Notes: generated from the sequence alone by a model not told the origin. Counted from the first letter of the stretch, positions 25,294-34,289 are shown. The stretch: 64,000 bases of DNA from Sphingomonas sp. PP-F2F-G114-C0414 (GCF_003688595.1 NZ_RCWT01000010.1:757040-821039); one strand, 5' to 3'. Numbers and translations are program-made.

Positions 25294-26057
25294 TCGCGTT
25301 CGCTTGCGAAGGCGAAAGCCTTGCCGCAACGCTGGACGAGGCAGACGGGTCGACAGGACTGCTCATCGTGTCCGGCGGCAATGAAATCCGCAGCGGTGCA
25401 CATCGCGGGATGGCGATGCTGGCGCATCGACTGGCGGCCGTTGGCATACCCGTGTTCCGTTACGACCGCCGCGGCGTGGGCGATTCGACGGGCGACAATA
25501 AGGCCTTCCTCAGCGCCGAGCCTGACCTGATCGCAGCCGCATCCGCGTTCCGCCGCGTGGCGCCGAAAGTCTGCCAGTTGGTCGGTTTCGGCAATTGCGA
25601 CGCGGCCAGCACGCTCGCGCTGTTCGGACGATCGGCGGGGATCGACCGGATCATCGTGGCCAACCCCTGGGTCGTGCAACCGATCGACGACCTCCCCCCT
25701 GCCGCCGCGATCCGGGCTCGCTATCACAGCGCGCTACGCGACCCCGCAACCTGGCGACGCGCGCTGACGGGACGGATCAGCATTGCCAAGCTTCTCAAAG
25801 GCTTGAGAAGGGTTGTGACCGCCAAGACTCAAGAGCGTACTTCACTGGCAACCAATGTTTTTACCGCACTTGACGGCTGGCACGACGACGCCGCCGTCGT
25901 CCTCGCGACTGGCGACGCGACCGCGATCACCTTTGCCGCCCGGTATCGCGGTAACGCGAAAGTGAAGCGGTTCGACACGGCGTCACATAGTTTTGCCGGG
26001 GCGGAGAACGCCGCAGCGCTCCACGCCGCGATCGTCGACGGGATGGCGCAAGAGTAG
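25281..26057 (+). CDS. XrtA-associated hydrolase 1
   Basis: 258-residue alpha/beta hydrolase (TIGR03100-like). Features: LLIVSGGNEIRSGAHRG as the oxyanion loop, FRYDRRGVGDSTG, and a nucleophile elbow GFGNCDAAS in which Cys takes the usual Ser position, as in this exosortase-linked clade. C-terminal His is likely in TASHSFAG. Starts GTG at 25281 inside the 3' end of the previous gene (13-base overlap). Substrate unknown; probably a thioesterase or acyl-transfer step for the carrier protein of this unit. Confidence 0.88.
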   Translation: MRKLIAFACEGESLAATLDEADGSTGLLIVSGGNEIRSGAHRGMAMLAHRLAAVGIPVFRYDRRGVGDSTGDNKAFLSAEPDLIAAASAFRRVAPKVCQLVGFGNCDAASTLALFGRSAGIDRIIVANPWVVQPIDDLPPAAAIRARYHSALRDPATWRRALTGRISIAKLLKGLRRVVTAKTQERTSLATNVFTALDGWHDDAAVVLATGDATAITFAARYRGNAKVKRFDTASHSFAGAENAAALHAAIVDGMAQE

Positions 26058-26060
26058 CTG

Positions 26061-26089
26061 CTCTGGTCCTGATGAACGCAGGACCAGAG
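26061..26089. terminator. perfect 10-bp hairpin between convergent genes
   Basis: CTCTGGTCCT and AGGACCAGAG with a 9-base loop GATGAACGC, starting 4 bases after the hydrolase 1 stop. There is no T-run, so it may be a stability hairpin or a weak bidirectional terminator. Just downstream (about 26110-26147) lies CTGGATCCCGAC...GTCAGGATGAC, a partial copy of the family E repeat at 39179. Confidence 0.5.
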
Positions 26090-26160
26090 CCATAACCGCT
26101 ATCGTTTGGAAACCTGGATCCCGACTGTCGTCAGGATGACGATGATGAAGGACGCGAGCG

Positions 26161-27129
26161 TTATTCCGCCGCTTCCGCCAGCTCCGCAAACTCGGCTGCC
26201 GCGAGGAAGCGCTCGGCGTCCAGCGCCGCCATGCAGCCTGTCCCTGCCGCCGTCACCGCCTGCCGGTATACCTTGTCGGCGACATCGCCACACGCGAACA
26301 CGCCCTCGACGCTGGTCCGGGTCGACCCGATCTCGACCGAGATATACCCGTCCGAATCGAGATCGATGTGGCCGCGGAACAGCTCGGTCGCCGGGTGATG
26401 CCCGATCGCCACGAACCCGCCATCGACCGCGAGCCGCGAGCGCTCGCCGGTGACCGTGTCCTCGAGCTCCAGCGCGACCAGCCCTGCGTTGCCGCCACCA
26501 TCGACGAACTCCCGAACCTCCTTGTTCCAGAGCACCGTCACGCCCTTGTGCGCGAACAGCCGCTCCTGGAGGATCTTCTCCGAGCGCAGCGAATCGCGGC
26601 GGTGGATCAGCGTCACGTCGGGCGAATGGTTGGTCAGGTACAGCGCCTCCTCGACCGCGGTATTGCCGCCGCCGATCACGGCCACCTTCTTGCCGCGGTA
26701 GAAGAACCCGTCGCAGGTCGCGCAGGCGCTGACGCCCTTGCCCTTCATCGGCTCCTCGCTGTCGATCCCGAGCCACTTCGCCTGCGCACCGGTCGCGATC
26801 ACCAGCGTGTCGCCCTCATACACGTCGCCGCTGTCGCCGATCAGGCGGAACGGGCGGCTGGTTAGGTCGACCTGCGTGACGGTGTCCCACATCATCCGCG
26901 TGCCGACATGCTCGGCCTGCGCGGTCATCTGCTCCATCAGCCACGGGCCCTGAATGACGTCCTTGAAGCCGGGATAATTCTCGACATCGGTGGTCGTGGT
27001 GAGCTGGCCGCCGGGCTGGATGCCCTGCACGACGATCGGCGCCATCCCGGCACGCGCGCCATAGATCGCGGCGGAGAGCCCGGCGGGGCCCGAGCCGAGG
27101 ATAAGCATGCGGGTCGTGTGCGTCGTCAT
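26161..27129 (-). CDS. trxB: thioredoxin reductase
   Basis: 322-residue low-molecular-weight flavoprotein that reduces thioredoxin with NADPH. FAD motif GSGPAGLSAAIYGARAG near the N-terminus, NADP motif GGGNTAVEEAL, redox pair Cys136/Cys139 in ACATCDG, and the C-terminal FAD motif VFACGDVAD. Full length for the family. ATG at 27129 gives the standard start MTTHTTRMLILG. It is convergent with the XrtA hydrolases and divergent from the FdhF/YdeP gene. Confidence 0.97.
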   Translation of the reverse strand: MTTHTTRMLILGSGPAGLSAAIYGARAGMAPIVVQGIQPGGQLTTTTDVENYPGFKDVIQGPWLMEQMTAQAEHVGTRMMWDTVTQVDLTSRPFRLIGDSGDVYEGDTLVIATGAQAKWLGIDSEEPMKGKGVSACATCDGFFYRGKKVAVIGGGNTAVEEALYLTNHSPDVTLIHRRDSLRSEKILQERLFAHKGVTVLWNKEVREFVDGGGNAGLVALELEDTVTGERSRLAVDGGFVAIGHHPATELFRGHIDLDSDGYISVEIGSTRTSVEGVFACGDVADKVYRQAVTAAGTGCMAALDAERFLAAAEFAELAEAAE

Positions 27130-27255
27130 CAGAGTTCCTTGGAGATTCGAGACTGCATCTAGGGGATGCGCGGCCGGATTTGAACCGCCGGTAAATCTGT
27201 GCCGCCTGCATCGAAAGCTTTGCCACTGCGTTGGACGACAAAAGCGGAGATGAGC

Positions 27256-29544
27256 ATGAGCGACGACCGGACCGTAGAGATCGAGGATTACACCGCACCG
27301 GCAGGCGGCTGGGGTTCGATGAAGTCGCTCGTCGAGATTTCCGCGCGCGAGAAGGTCGGCCCGGAAGTGATCCGTGAACTCGCCCGCCAGAACAAGCCGG
27401 ACGGCTTTGCGTGCGTAAGCTGCGCATGGGGCAAGCCCGCGCATCCGCACGTCGCCGAGTTCTGCGAGAATGGTGCGAAGGCGACGGCTTGGGAGCTGAC
27501 TTCGTTCCGGGTGACGCCTGCGTTCTTCGAGCAGCATACGGTCAGCGAACTCATCAGCTGGAAGGATTTCGATCTTGAGCAGGCCGGGCGGCTCACGCAT
27601 CCGCTGAAATATGATGCCGCGACGGACAAATACGCAGCGTGCAGCTGGGACGAGGCGTTCGCGGGCATTGGCGCCAAGCTGAAGACCTATGACCCGACCA
27701 AGGTCATCTTCTACGCGTCGGGCCGCGCCAGCCTTGAGACGTCGTACATGTATAGCCTGCTCGCGCGGATGTATGGCAGCCAGAACCTGCCCGACAGCTC
27801 GAACATGTGCCACGAGACGACCTCGGTCGGGCTGAAGTCGGCGATCGGTTCGGCGGTCGGGACGATCCACCTGTCGGACTATGAGAAGTGCGACGCGATC
27901 TTCTACTTCGGGCAGAACCCTGGGGTGAACAGCCCGCGGTTCCTGCATCCGTTGCGCGATTGCGCGAAGCGCGGCGTCGAGATCGTCGTGTTCAACCCGC
28001 TCAAGGAGCGCGGTCTGGAGAAATTCCAAGATCCGCAGAACCCGATCGAGATGGTAACGGGCAAGTCGACACCGATCGCCTCGCAATATCACCAGCTCAA
28101 GACCGGCGGCGACGTCGGCGCGATCATGGGGATGTGCAAATACCTGATCGAGGCCGACGACAACGCCAAGCGGATCAATGGCCTGCCCGTGCTCGATCAC
28201 GCGTTTCTCGCCGAGCACACGACCGGGTTCGAGGCGTTCGCCGAGGTCGCGCGTGCAACCGAATGGGCAACGATCGAGCATGAGAGCGGCCTGCCCCGCA
28301 CCGAGATCGAGGCGGCGGCGAAGGTCTATGCCAAGTCGAAGGCGGTTATCGCGGTGTACGGCATGGGGCTGACGCAGCACGTTGGCGGGATCGACAATGT
28401 CCACATGGTCGTCAATTTGATGCTGCTGCGCGGCAACATCGGCAAGCCTGGGGCGGGCATGGGCCCGGTCCGTGGCCACTCGAACGTGCAGGGCCAGCGC
28501 ACCGTGGGCATCACCGAGAAGCCCGAACTCGCGCCGCTCGACAAGCTTGCCGAGCAGTATGGCTTCGAGCCGCCGCGCGAGAAGGGTTGGGATACGGTCG
28601 AGGCGTGCGAAGCGGTGCTCGACGGCAGCGCGCAGGCGTTCGTCGGGCTTGGCGGCAATTTCGTGCGGGCGATCCCGGATCATGCGCGGATGGAGCCGAA
28701 GTGGCGCGCGTTGGACCTGACGGTGCATATCGCGACCAAGCTCAACCGCTCGCACCTGCTGCCTGGCGAGACGTCGTATTTGCTCCCCTGCCTCGGCCGG
28801 ATCGAGACCGACATGCAGGGCACCGGGCCGCAGAGCGTGTCGATCGAGGATTCGTTCAGCCAGATTTACGGCTCGAAGGGCAAGGCTACGCCAGCGTCCG
28901 AGACGTTGCTGTCCGAGCCAGCGATCGTCGCGGGAATCGCCAAAGCGACGCTCGCGCCCAATCCTAAGCTCGATTGGGATGCCTGGGTGCGCGATTATGC
29001 TCGCGTCCGCGATGCCATCGAGGTGACGTATCCGGACCTGTTCAAGAACTTCAACGACCAGATGTTCACGCCCGGCGGGTTCTGGAAGGGCGTTCCGGCG
29101 GCACACCGCGAGTGGAAAACCGAGAGCGGCAAGGCGGAGATCAACGTTCCGCAGGCGCTGAACGTGACCGGGTTCGAAGAGGCTGAGGGGCGTTTTCGAT
29201 TGATGACGCTGCGGTCGAACGACCAGTTCAACACGACCGTCTACGGCTATCACGACCGCTTCCGCGGCGTGAAGGGCACGCGAGACATCGTGTTCATGAA
29301 CCGCAGCGACATGATCCGGATGGGGATCACCGATGGCGACGACGTCGATCTGGTCGGTGACGCAGGCGACAATTCGGACCGTCGCCTGAACAAGCTTCGC
29401 GTGGTCGAATACGCGATCCCCGAGGGCTGCCTCGGTGCCTATTACCCCGAGTGCAACCTGCTCATACCAGTTGCTCACCACGCCCGCGAAAGCCATGTTC
29501 CGGCAGCGAAATCCGTGCCGGTGCGGATCGAGAAGACGCGCTGA
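27256..29544 (+). CDS. FdhF/YdeP family molybdopterin oxidoreductase, copy 1
   Basis: 762-residue protein of the formate-dehydrogenase-like molybdopterin family. Cys185-His186 in SSNMCHETTS match the catalytic Cys/Sec-His pair of formate dehydrogenases; cofactor motifs include MGLTQHVGG and RGNIGKPGAGMGPVRGHSNV. The N-terminal Fe-S site shows Cys53, Cys56 and Cys70 only. Proteins of this family are linked to formate or acid stress, but the substrate is often untested. GGAG at 27246-27249 favours ATG 27256 over 27250. Followed directly by mobA and fdhD, which would supply and sulfurate its cofactor. Confidence 0.92.
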   Translation: MSDDRTVEIEDYTAPAGGWGSMKSLVEISAREKVGPEVIRELARQNKPDGFACVSCAWGKPAHPHVAEFCENGAKATAWELTSFRVTPAFFEQHTVSELISWKDFDLEQAGRLTHPLKYDAATDKYAACSWDEAFAGIGAKLKTYDPTKVIFYASGRASLETSYMYSLLARMYGSQNLPDSSNMCHETTSVGLKSAIGSAVGTIHLSDYEKCDAIFYFGQNPGVNSPRFLHPLRDCAKRGVEIVVFNPLKERGLEKFQDPQNPIEMVTGKSTPIASQYHQLKTGGDVGAIMGMCKYLIEADDNAKRINGLPVLDHAFLAEHTTGFEAFAEVARATEWATIEHESGLPRTEIEAAAKVYAKSKAVIAVYGMGLTQHVGGIDNVHMVVNLMLLRGNIGKPGAGMGPVRGHSNVQGQRTVGITEKPELAPLDKLAEQYGFEPPREKGWDTVEACEAVLDGSAQAFVGLGGNFVRAIPDHARMEPKWRALDLTVHIATKLNRSHLLPGETSYLLPCLGRIETDMQGTGPQSVSIEDSFSQIYGSKGKATPASETLLSEPAIVAGIAKATLAPNPKLDWDAWVRDYARVRDAIEVTYPDLFKNFNDQMFTPGGFWKGVPAAHREWKTESGKAEINVPQALNVTGFEEAEGRFRLMTLRSNDQFNTTVYGYHDRFRGVKGTRDIVFMNRSDMIRMGITDGDDVDLVGDAGDNSDRRLNKLRVVEYAIPEGCLGAYYPECNLLIPVAHHARESHVPAAKSVPVRIEKTR

Positions 29545-30056
29545 CCGAGCAGCGTATTCTCGGCGTCGTACTGGCGGGCGGGCGGTCGTCTCGCTTCGGG
29601 TCCGACAAGGCAATGGCAGTGTTGGACGGGCGCGTGCTGGCTGAGCATGCGCGGGCGTTGTTGTCGCCTCATGTCGAGACCGCGGTGATCGCGGGACGCG
29701 ACGGGGCGATCCCTGACCTGCCGAAGGCGGATATCGGGCCATTGGGGGGCATCGCTGGCGCGCTCGGTTATGCGGCTTCGAACGGGTTCACGTCGGTGCT
29801 GACGATCGCGTGCGACATGCCTTGGTTGCCGGATGGGTTGCTGACGGCGCTGTCCCGACGTGCCTCTGCCTATTGCCCCGACGCTCCGGTGCTCGGGCAT
29901 TGGGAGACTGGATTGCTCGGCAATTTGCTGACCCATATCGAGACCGTGCCACGGCGATCGGTGCGCGGTTGGGCGGAGGCGATCGGAGCTATCCCGATCC
30001 CGGCGGGTGCGCCTATCCCGAACGTCAACACGCCGCAGGACCTCGATACCTTATGA
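29541..30056 (+). CDS. mobA: molybdenum cofactor guanylyltransferase
   Basis: About 171 residues. The NTP-binding motif LAGGRSSRFGSDKA at the N-terminus and DMPWLP metal-site region are diagnostic of MobA, which joins GMP to molybdopterin to make the bis-MGD cofactor used by FdhF. No ATG, GTG or TTG is in frame near the conserved start: the best candidate is CTG at 29541, which overlaps the TGA of the upstream gene (CTGA). The alternative is ATG at 29451, adding 30 unusual residues inside the previous gene. Its stop overlaps the fdhD start (ATGA). Confidence 0.88.
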   Translation: MTEQRILGVVLAGGRSSRFGSDKAMAVLDGRVLAEHARALLSPHVETAVIAGRDGAIPDLPKADIGPLGGIAGALGYAASNGFTSVLTIACDMPWLPDGLLTALSRRASAYCPDAPVLGHWETGLLGNLLTHIETVPRRSVRGWAEAIGAIPIPAGAPIPNVNTPQDLDTL

Positions 30057-30844
30057 CCACCTCGCGCACGCAAGCGATCAAGATCCTGCGGCCTGATTCG
30101 ATTACCGTGGGCGAGCGCGCCATCGCCGTCGAAGTCCCGGTCGCGATCGAGATCGACGGCCTCGGTTATGCGGTGATGATGATGACACCGGCCGACCTAG
30201 CCGAATTTACCACCGGCTTCCTGCTAACCGAGCGGCTTGCCGACAGCGCCGACGACGTTCGCGACATCGATATCTTCGAGGCGGAGGCGGGCTGGATCGT
30301 GAGGGTCGGGCTGTCCGAGCGCTGCAAGGGCCGCATCCACGACCGCGTCCGCCACCGGACCAGCGACACAAGTTGCGGGCTGTGCGGGATATCTGGGCTT
30401 GAGCAGCTCCGCAAACCGGTCCCGAGGACGCCGCCAAAGCCCGATACGCCTGTGAACGCACTGTTCGCGGCGTTGGGCGGGTTACGCGCTCACCAGCCTC
30501 TCAACGCGGCTACGGGCGCGATCCATGCCGCGGCTGCCGGCGACCGCGAGGGTCGGATCGTTGCGGCGTATGAAGACGTCGGCCGTCACAATGCGCTCGA
30601 CAAGCTCGTCGGCGGCATCGCGATCACGGGGCAGCCGATCGACGGCTTCATCCTCGTCACCTCGCGGATCAGTTTCGAGATGGTCGACAAGGCGCTGATC
30701 GCCGGTGCGCCGATGCTGGTGGGCATCTCCGCGCCGACCAGCCTCGCGATCGATCATGCGCGGGAACACGGCCTGACGCTGCTCGCGCTCGCCCGCAGCG
30801 ACGCGATCCTGGTGGTCAACGATCCGTGGGACATCTTCGCCTAG
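30053..30844 (+). CDS. fdhD: formate dehydrogenase sulfurtransferase FdhD
   Basis: 263 residues. FdhD passes sulfur from a cysteine desulfurase to the molybdenum cofactor of formate dehydrogenase. The catalytic pair is Cys108 and Cys111 in SCGLCG; other family motifs are FTTGFLLTE, VGRHNALDKL and TSRISFEMV. Starts ATG at 30053, overlapping the mobA stop by 4 bases. The order fdhF-mobA-fdhD on one strand strongly suggests copy 1 at 27256, and perhaps copy 2, is a formate dehydrogenase-type enzyme with bis-MGD. Confidence 0.95.
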   Translation: MTTSRTQAIKILRPDSITVGERAIAVEVPVAIEIDGLGYAVMMMTPADLAEFTTGFLLTERLADSADDVRDIDIFEAEAGWIVRVGLSERCKGRIHDRVRHRTSDTSCGLCGISGLEQLRKPVPRTPPKPDTPVNALFAALGGLRAHQPLNAATGAIHAAAAGDREGRIVAAYEDVGRHNALDKLVGGIAITGQPIDGFILVTSRISFEMVDKALIAGAPMLVGISAPTSLAIDHAREHGLTLLALARSDAILVVNDPWDIFA

Positions 30845-30875
30845 CCGCGGGTGATGCGGTCAGGCGAAGGGTAGC

Positions 30876-31664
30876 TTATTTCGCAGCGAGAACCGCGTCG
30901 GTCTTTGCCGCGGCGAGGTAGCCGCCGACGACGAACACCAGCCCGCCGATGATGTTGCCGACGCTGACGATCGCAAGATTGCGGACCATGCCGGCGATAT
31001 CGATCGACGGGTTGGGCACCATCAGACCAAGCGTCAGGGCCGTCATGTTGGCGACCGAGTGCTCGAACCCGGCCGCGACGAAGGCGAGCAGTATCCACGC
31101 CATCGCGATGCACTTCGCCGCGTCGCCCGTCATCCGGGCCGCGGTCCAGATCGCCAGGCACACCAGCCAGTTGCACAGAATCGCACGCGCCAGCAGGGCG
31201 ACCGCGCTCGCCTCGACCTTGTGCTGGACATAGGCATGGAACATCGTGTCCGCGTTGGCGAACACCGCGCCGCCGCCGCCAGCCGCGAACACTGCCGACA
31301 GGACTAATCCACCGATCAGGTTACCGACCCATACAACGATGGTCAGCTTCACGGCTTCTGCGACCGTGATCGTCCGTTTCGCCAGGCCGAAGCCCAGATA
31401 CATTACGTATCCGGTGAATAGCTCGGCACCCGCGAAGACAGTCAGGATCAGCCCGAGCCCGAAGGTCGCGCCCATTACCAGCGGCCGCACACCGGGTTCC
31501 AGCCCCGACCCCGTGCTGAGCGCGAGGATCATCGCGATGCCGATATACGTTCCCGCCAGGATCGCGCCTGCGAAGAACCCCGCGGGAGAGCGCCGCAACG
31601 CCTCGGCCTTGGTCGCGGCGAGGGTCGCGTAGGTATCGATAGTCGACGAATAGCCGGTGCTCAT
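30876..31664 (-). CDS. formate/nitrite transporter (FNT) family channel
   Basis: 262-residue pentameric channel protein with six membrane helices. The family gate loop is recognisable in WVGNLIGGLV and the second half in LVCLAIWTAA and AGFEHSVANM, the latter with the central-pore His. It would move formate (or nitrite or hydrosulfide) across the inner membrane. Its start overlaps the stop of FdhF copy 2 by 4 bases, so it is co-translated with it; formate supply or release is the natural inference. It converges on fdhD. Confidence 0.93.
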   Translation of the reverse strand: MSTGYSSTIDTYATLAATKAEALRRSPAGFFAGAILAGTYIGIAMILALSTGSGLEPGVRPLVMGATFGLGLILTVFAGAELFTGYVMYLGFGLAKRTITVAEAVKLTIVVWVGNLIGGLVLSAVFAAGGGGAVFANADTMFHAYVQHKVEASAVALLARAILCNWLVCLAIWTAARMTGDAAKCIAMAWILLAFVAAGFEHSVANMTALTLGLMVPNPSIDIAGMVRNLAIVSVGNIIGGLVFVVGGYLAAAKTDAVLAAK

Positions 31665-34033
31665 GCGGGGACTTTGCTTTCGTGGCCGACGATCCCGGCA
31701 CGCACCACGCCGCGATCCGAACCCATGTCGGCGGCGGCGGGACGGACGGTCACCGGGATAGATTTGTAGGAAGGGGTGAAGCTTTGCGGGTCGTGATCCT
31801 CGAGCGCGATCAACGGCTGCGTCTCGGGGTAGTAGGAGGCGACGCAGCCATCGGGCAGCGCATAGCGGACCAGCATCAGCTTCTGGACGACACGGTCGGC
31901 ACGCGCGAACTGGAGCGCGGTGGCGATGTCGACGACGTCGCCTTCCTTGTGCCCGAGCCGCGCCATGTCACGCTCGTTCATGAACAGGATGTCGCGGCGC
32001 CCGAACACGCCGCGATAGCGATCGTCGAGGCTGTAGACGGTGGTGTTGTACTGGTCGTGCGCGCGAAGCGTCGTCAAGCGCAGCACGGTCGGATCGCCCG
32101 CACTTTCGTCCTCCTCGACGCCCTTGGCGACGATGAAGTTGGCTTTGCCACTGTCCGTGTTCCACTCGCGCATTGCCGCCGAGTTCGGCAGGTGGAAGCC
32201 GCCCGGCTTGCGGATCCGCGCGTTGTAGTCGGCGAACGCGGGGAACACCGCCTCGATCTTGTCGCGGATCAGGCTGTAGTCGCCGACATAGGCATCCCAG
32301 TCGATCTCGATCGGCGCGCTGCCTTTCGCGGCGAAGGTCGCCTTGGCGATCTCGCCGACGATCCAGATCTCCGACTTCACGTTGTCGCCCGGCGGCATCA
32401 GGAAACCGCGCGAGGCGTGGACCATCGACATCGAGTCCTCGACGGTAACGGCCTGCTGCCCGGTCGCCTGCATGTCGAGTTCGGTCCGGCCGAGGCACGG
32501 CAGGACATACGTTGCCTTCGCCATCAGCAACTGCGTGCGATTGAGCTTGGTGGTGATGTGGACCGCGAGATCGAGGTTGCGGAAGCCCTCCGCGCATGCC
32601 TGCGGATCGGACGAGGCGATGGCGAGGTTGCCGCCGAGGCAGACGATCGCCTTGGCGTGGCCGTCGCGCATCGCGGCGATGCTCTCGACCACCGAATGGC
32701 CATGCTCGCGTGGCGGCTCGAACCCGAACACGTCGCGCATGTTGTCGAGCAGCAGAGGCATCGGGCGCTCGGTGATGCCGACGGTGCGGTCGCCCTGGAC
32801 GTTGCTGTGGCCCCGCAGCGGACAGATGCCCGCGCCTGGCCGGCCCATATTGCCGCGGAGCAGGAGCAGGTTCGCGATCTGCTGAACGTTGGTCGTGCCC
32901 GTGCGGTGCTGCGTGACGCCCATGCCGTAGCAGCAGATCGTCGACTTCGACTTCGAATACGCCAGCGCGACCTCTTCGAGGTCCTTCCGCGAAAGCCCGC
33001 TGGAGCGCTCGATATCGGCCCATTCGGTGGTGGCGAGATCGGCGATATAGTCGTCGAGGCCCGCGGTATGCTCGGCGATGAACGCGTGATCTAGCGCGGG
33101 CTCGCCGCCGGAGACCTCGGCCGCCTCGTCGAGCGCGATAAGCGCCTTGGCGATGCCCTTCAGCGCGGCCGCGTCGCCGCCGACCTTCACCTGATAATAG
33201 CTGCTGGCGATCGGGGTTGCCGACATTGTCACCATCTCGACCACCGATTGCGGCGATTCGAAGCGTTCAAGCGAGCGTTCCTTGAGCGGGTTGAATACGA
33301 TGATCTTGCCGCCGCGCTTCGACACTTCGCGGAGCGTCGCCATCATCCGCGGATGGTTAGTGCCGGGGTTGTGGCCGATCGACAGGATCAGGTCGGCGTG
33401 GTCGAAATCCTCGAGGCTGACGGTGCCCTTGCCGATGCCGATCGACTTCGGCAGGCCGACCGAGGTCGCCTCGTGGCACATGTTCGAGCAGTCGGGAAAG
33501 TTGTTGGTGCCGTAGAGCCGCACGAACAGCTGGAACAGGAACGCCGCCTCGTTCGAGCAGCGGCCCGAGGTGTAGAACTCGGCCTGGTTGGGATCGGGGA
33601 CGGCCGCGAGACCTGCGCCGATCTCGCGCATCGCATCCGCCCAGCTCACGACTTCATAGTGATCGGTGGCGGCGTTGTAGCGGAGCGGCTCGGTGACGCG
33701 GCCCTGGTCCTCGATCCAGTGATCGCTCTGCTTCCAGATGTCGGACACGCTGTGCGTGGAGAAGAACTCGGCGCCGATCGTCTTGGCGGTGGATTCCCAT
33801 GCGACGGCCTTGGCGCCGTTCTCGCAGAATTCGAACGAGGAGGTATGTTTCGGGTCGGGCCATGCGCAGCTCGGGCAATCGAAACCGTCGGGCTGGTTCG
33901 ACTTGAGCAGTGTCTGGCCGCCGCGCACCACGATCTGCTGCGCCTTGAGCGAGACGGCAACCGCCTTTAGCGCCCCCCAGCCACCGGCCGGACCCGTATA
34001 GTCGGCGATCCCATCAGGGCGTTTGTCACGCAT
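31661..34033 (-). CDS. FdhF/YdeP family molybdopterin oxidoreductase, copy 2
   Basis: 790 residues, paralogue of the protein at 27256 with the same layout: DYTGPAGGWGALK at the N-terminus, Cys53/Cys56/Cys70 as the only clear Fe-S ligands, catalytic pair Cys186-His187 in CSNMCHEATS, and GVTQHRTGTTN plus RGNMGRPGAGICPLRGHSNV in the cofactor domains. It is coupled by ATGA to the formate/nitrite channel. ATG at 34033 aligns with the start of copy 1. The two copies are not tandem; they face each other across mobA-fdhD and the channel. Confidence 0.92.
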   Translation of the reverse strand: MRDKRPDGIADYTGPAGGWGALKAVAVSLKAQQIVVRGGQTLLKSNQPDGFDCPSCAWPDPKHTSSFEFCENGAKAVAWESTAKTIGAEFFSTHSVSDIWKQSDHWIEDQGRVTEPLRYNAATDHYEVVSWADAMREIGAGLAAVPDPNQAEFYTSGRCSNEAAFLFQLFVRLYGTNNFPDCSNMCHEATSVGLPKSIGIGKGTVSLEDFDHADLILSIGHNPGTNHPRMMATLREVSKRGGKIIVFNPLKERSLERFESPQSVVEMVTMSATPIASSYYQVKVGGDAAALKGIAKALIALDEAAEVSGGEPALDHAFIAEHTAGLDDYIADLATTEWADIERSSGLSRKDLEEVALAYSKSKSTICCYGMGVTQHRTGTTNVQQIANLLLLRGNMGRPGAGICPLRGHSNVQGDRTVGITERPMPLLLDNMRDVFGFEPPREHGHSVVESIAAMRDGHAKAIVCLGGNLAIASSDPQACAEGFRNLDLAVHITTKLNRTQLLMAKATYVLPCLGRTELDMQATGQQAVTVEDSMSMVHASRGFLMPPGDNVKSEIWIVGEIAKATFAAKGSAPIEIDWDAYVGDYSLIRDKIEAVFPAFADYNARIRKPGGFHLPNSAAMREWNTDSGKANFIVAKGVEEDESAGDPTVLRLTTLRAHDQYNTTVYSLDDRYRGVFGRRDILFMNERDMARLGHKEGDVVDIATALQFARADRVVQKLMLVRYALPDGCVASYYPETQPLIALEDHDPQSFTPSYKSIPVTVRPAAADMGSDRGVVRAGIVGHESKVPA

Positions 34034-34212
34034 GCTCGTCTCTCCCGTAAGGCCGGACCGACGCGAACACCGATACGCAGCGCGATGCCCGACCATTAAC
34101 CCAAGGCAATAGAACGGCATTTTGCGATTGCGAAGACGAGTTTCCCGCACTTGGTGATCGCTTGCGTCTGTCGCGGGAGTTGGACCACGAGCGCCGTGCG
34201 CCAGGTCTGAAA

Positions 34213-34289
34213 TGGTAGCGAAGGAGGGACTTGAACCCCCGACCCCAGGATTATGATTCCCGTGCTCTAACCAACTGAGCTACTTCGCC
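34213..34289 (-). tRNA. tRNA-Met (CAT)
   Basis: 77-nt cloverleaf on the minus strand: acceptor GGCGAAG with CTTCGCT (G-U at position 1), D-arm GCTCAGTTGGTTAGAGC, anticodon loop ATCATAA giving CAT, T-arm GGGGGTTCAAGTCCCTC, discriminator A and encoded CCA. Base G1 and the absence of an initiator-type C-A mismatch point to elongator Met; tRNA-Ile2 (lysidine-modified CAT) cannot be fully excluded. Confidence 0.93.

Noticed and set aside
26161..29742. A 1193-codon open frame on the minus strand ending as thioredoxin reductase
   Set aside because: Only the last 322 codons are trxB; the rest is antisense to the FdhF/YdeP gene and shows no domain.
34213..34289. tRNA with CAT anticodon as tRNA-Ile2
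   Set aside because: The acceptor and D/anticodon arms fit elongator tRNA-Met better; a lysidine-type Ile2 identity is possible but less supported.
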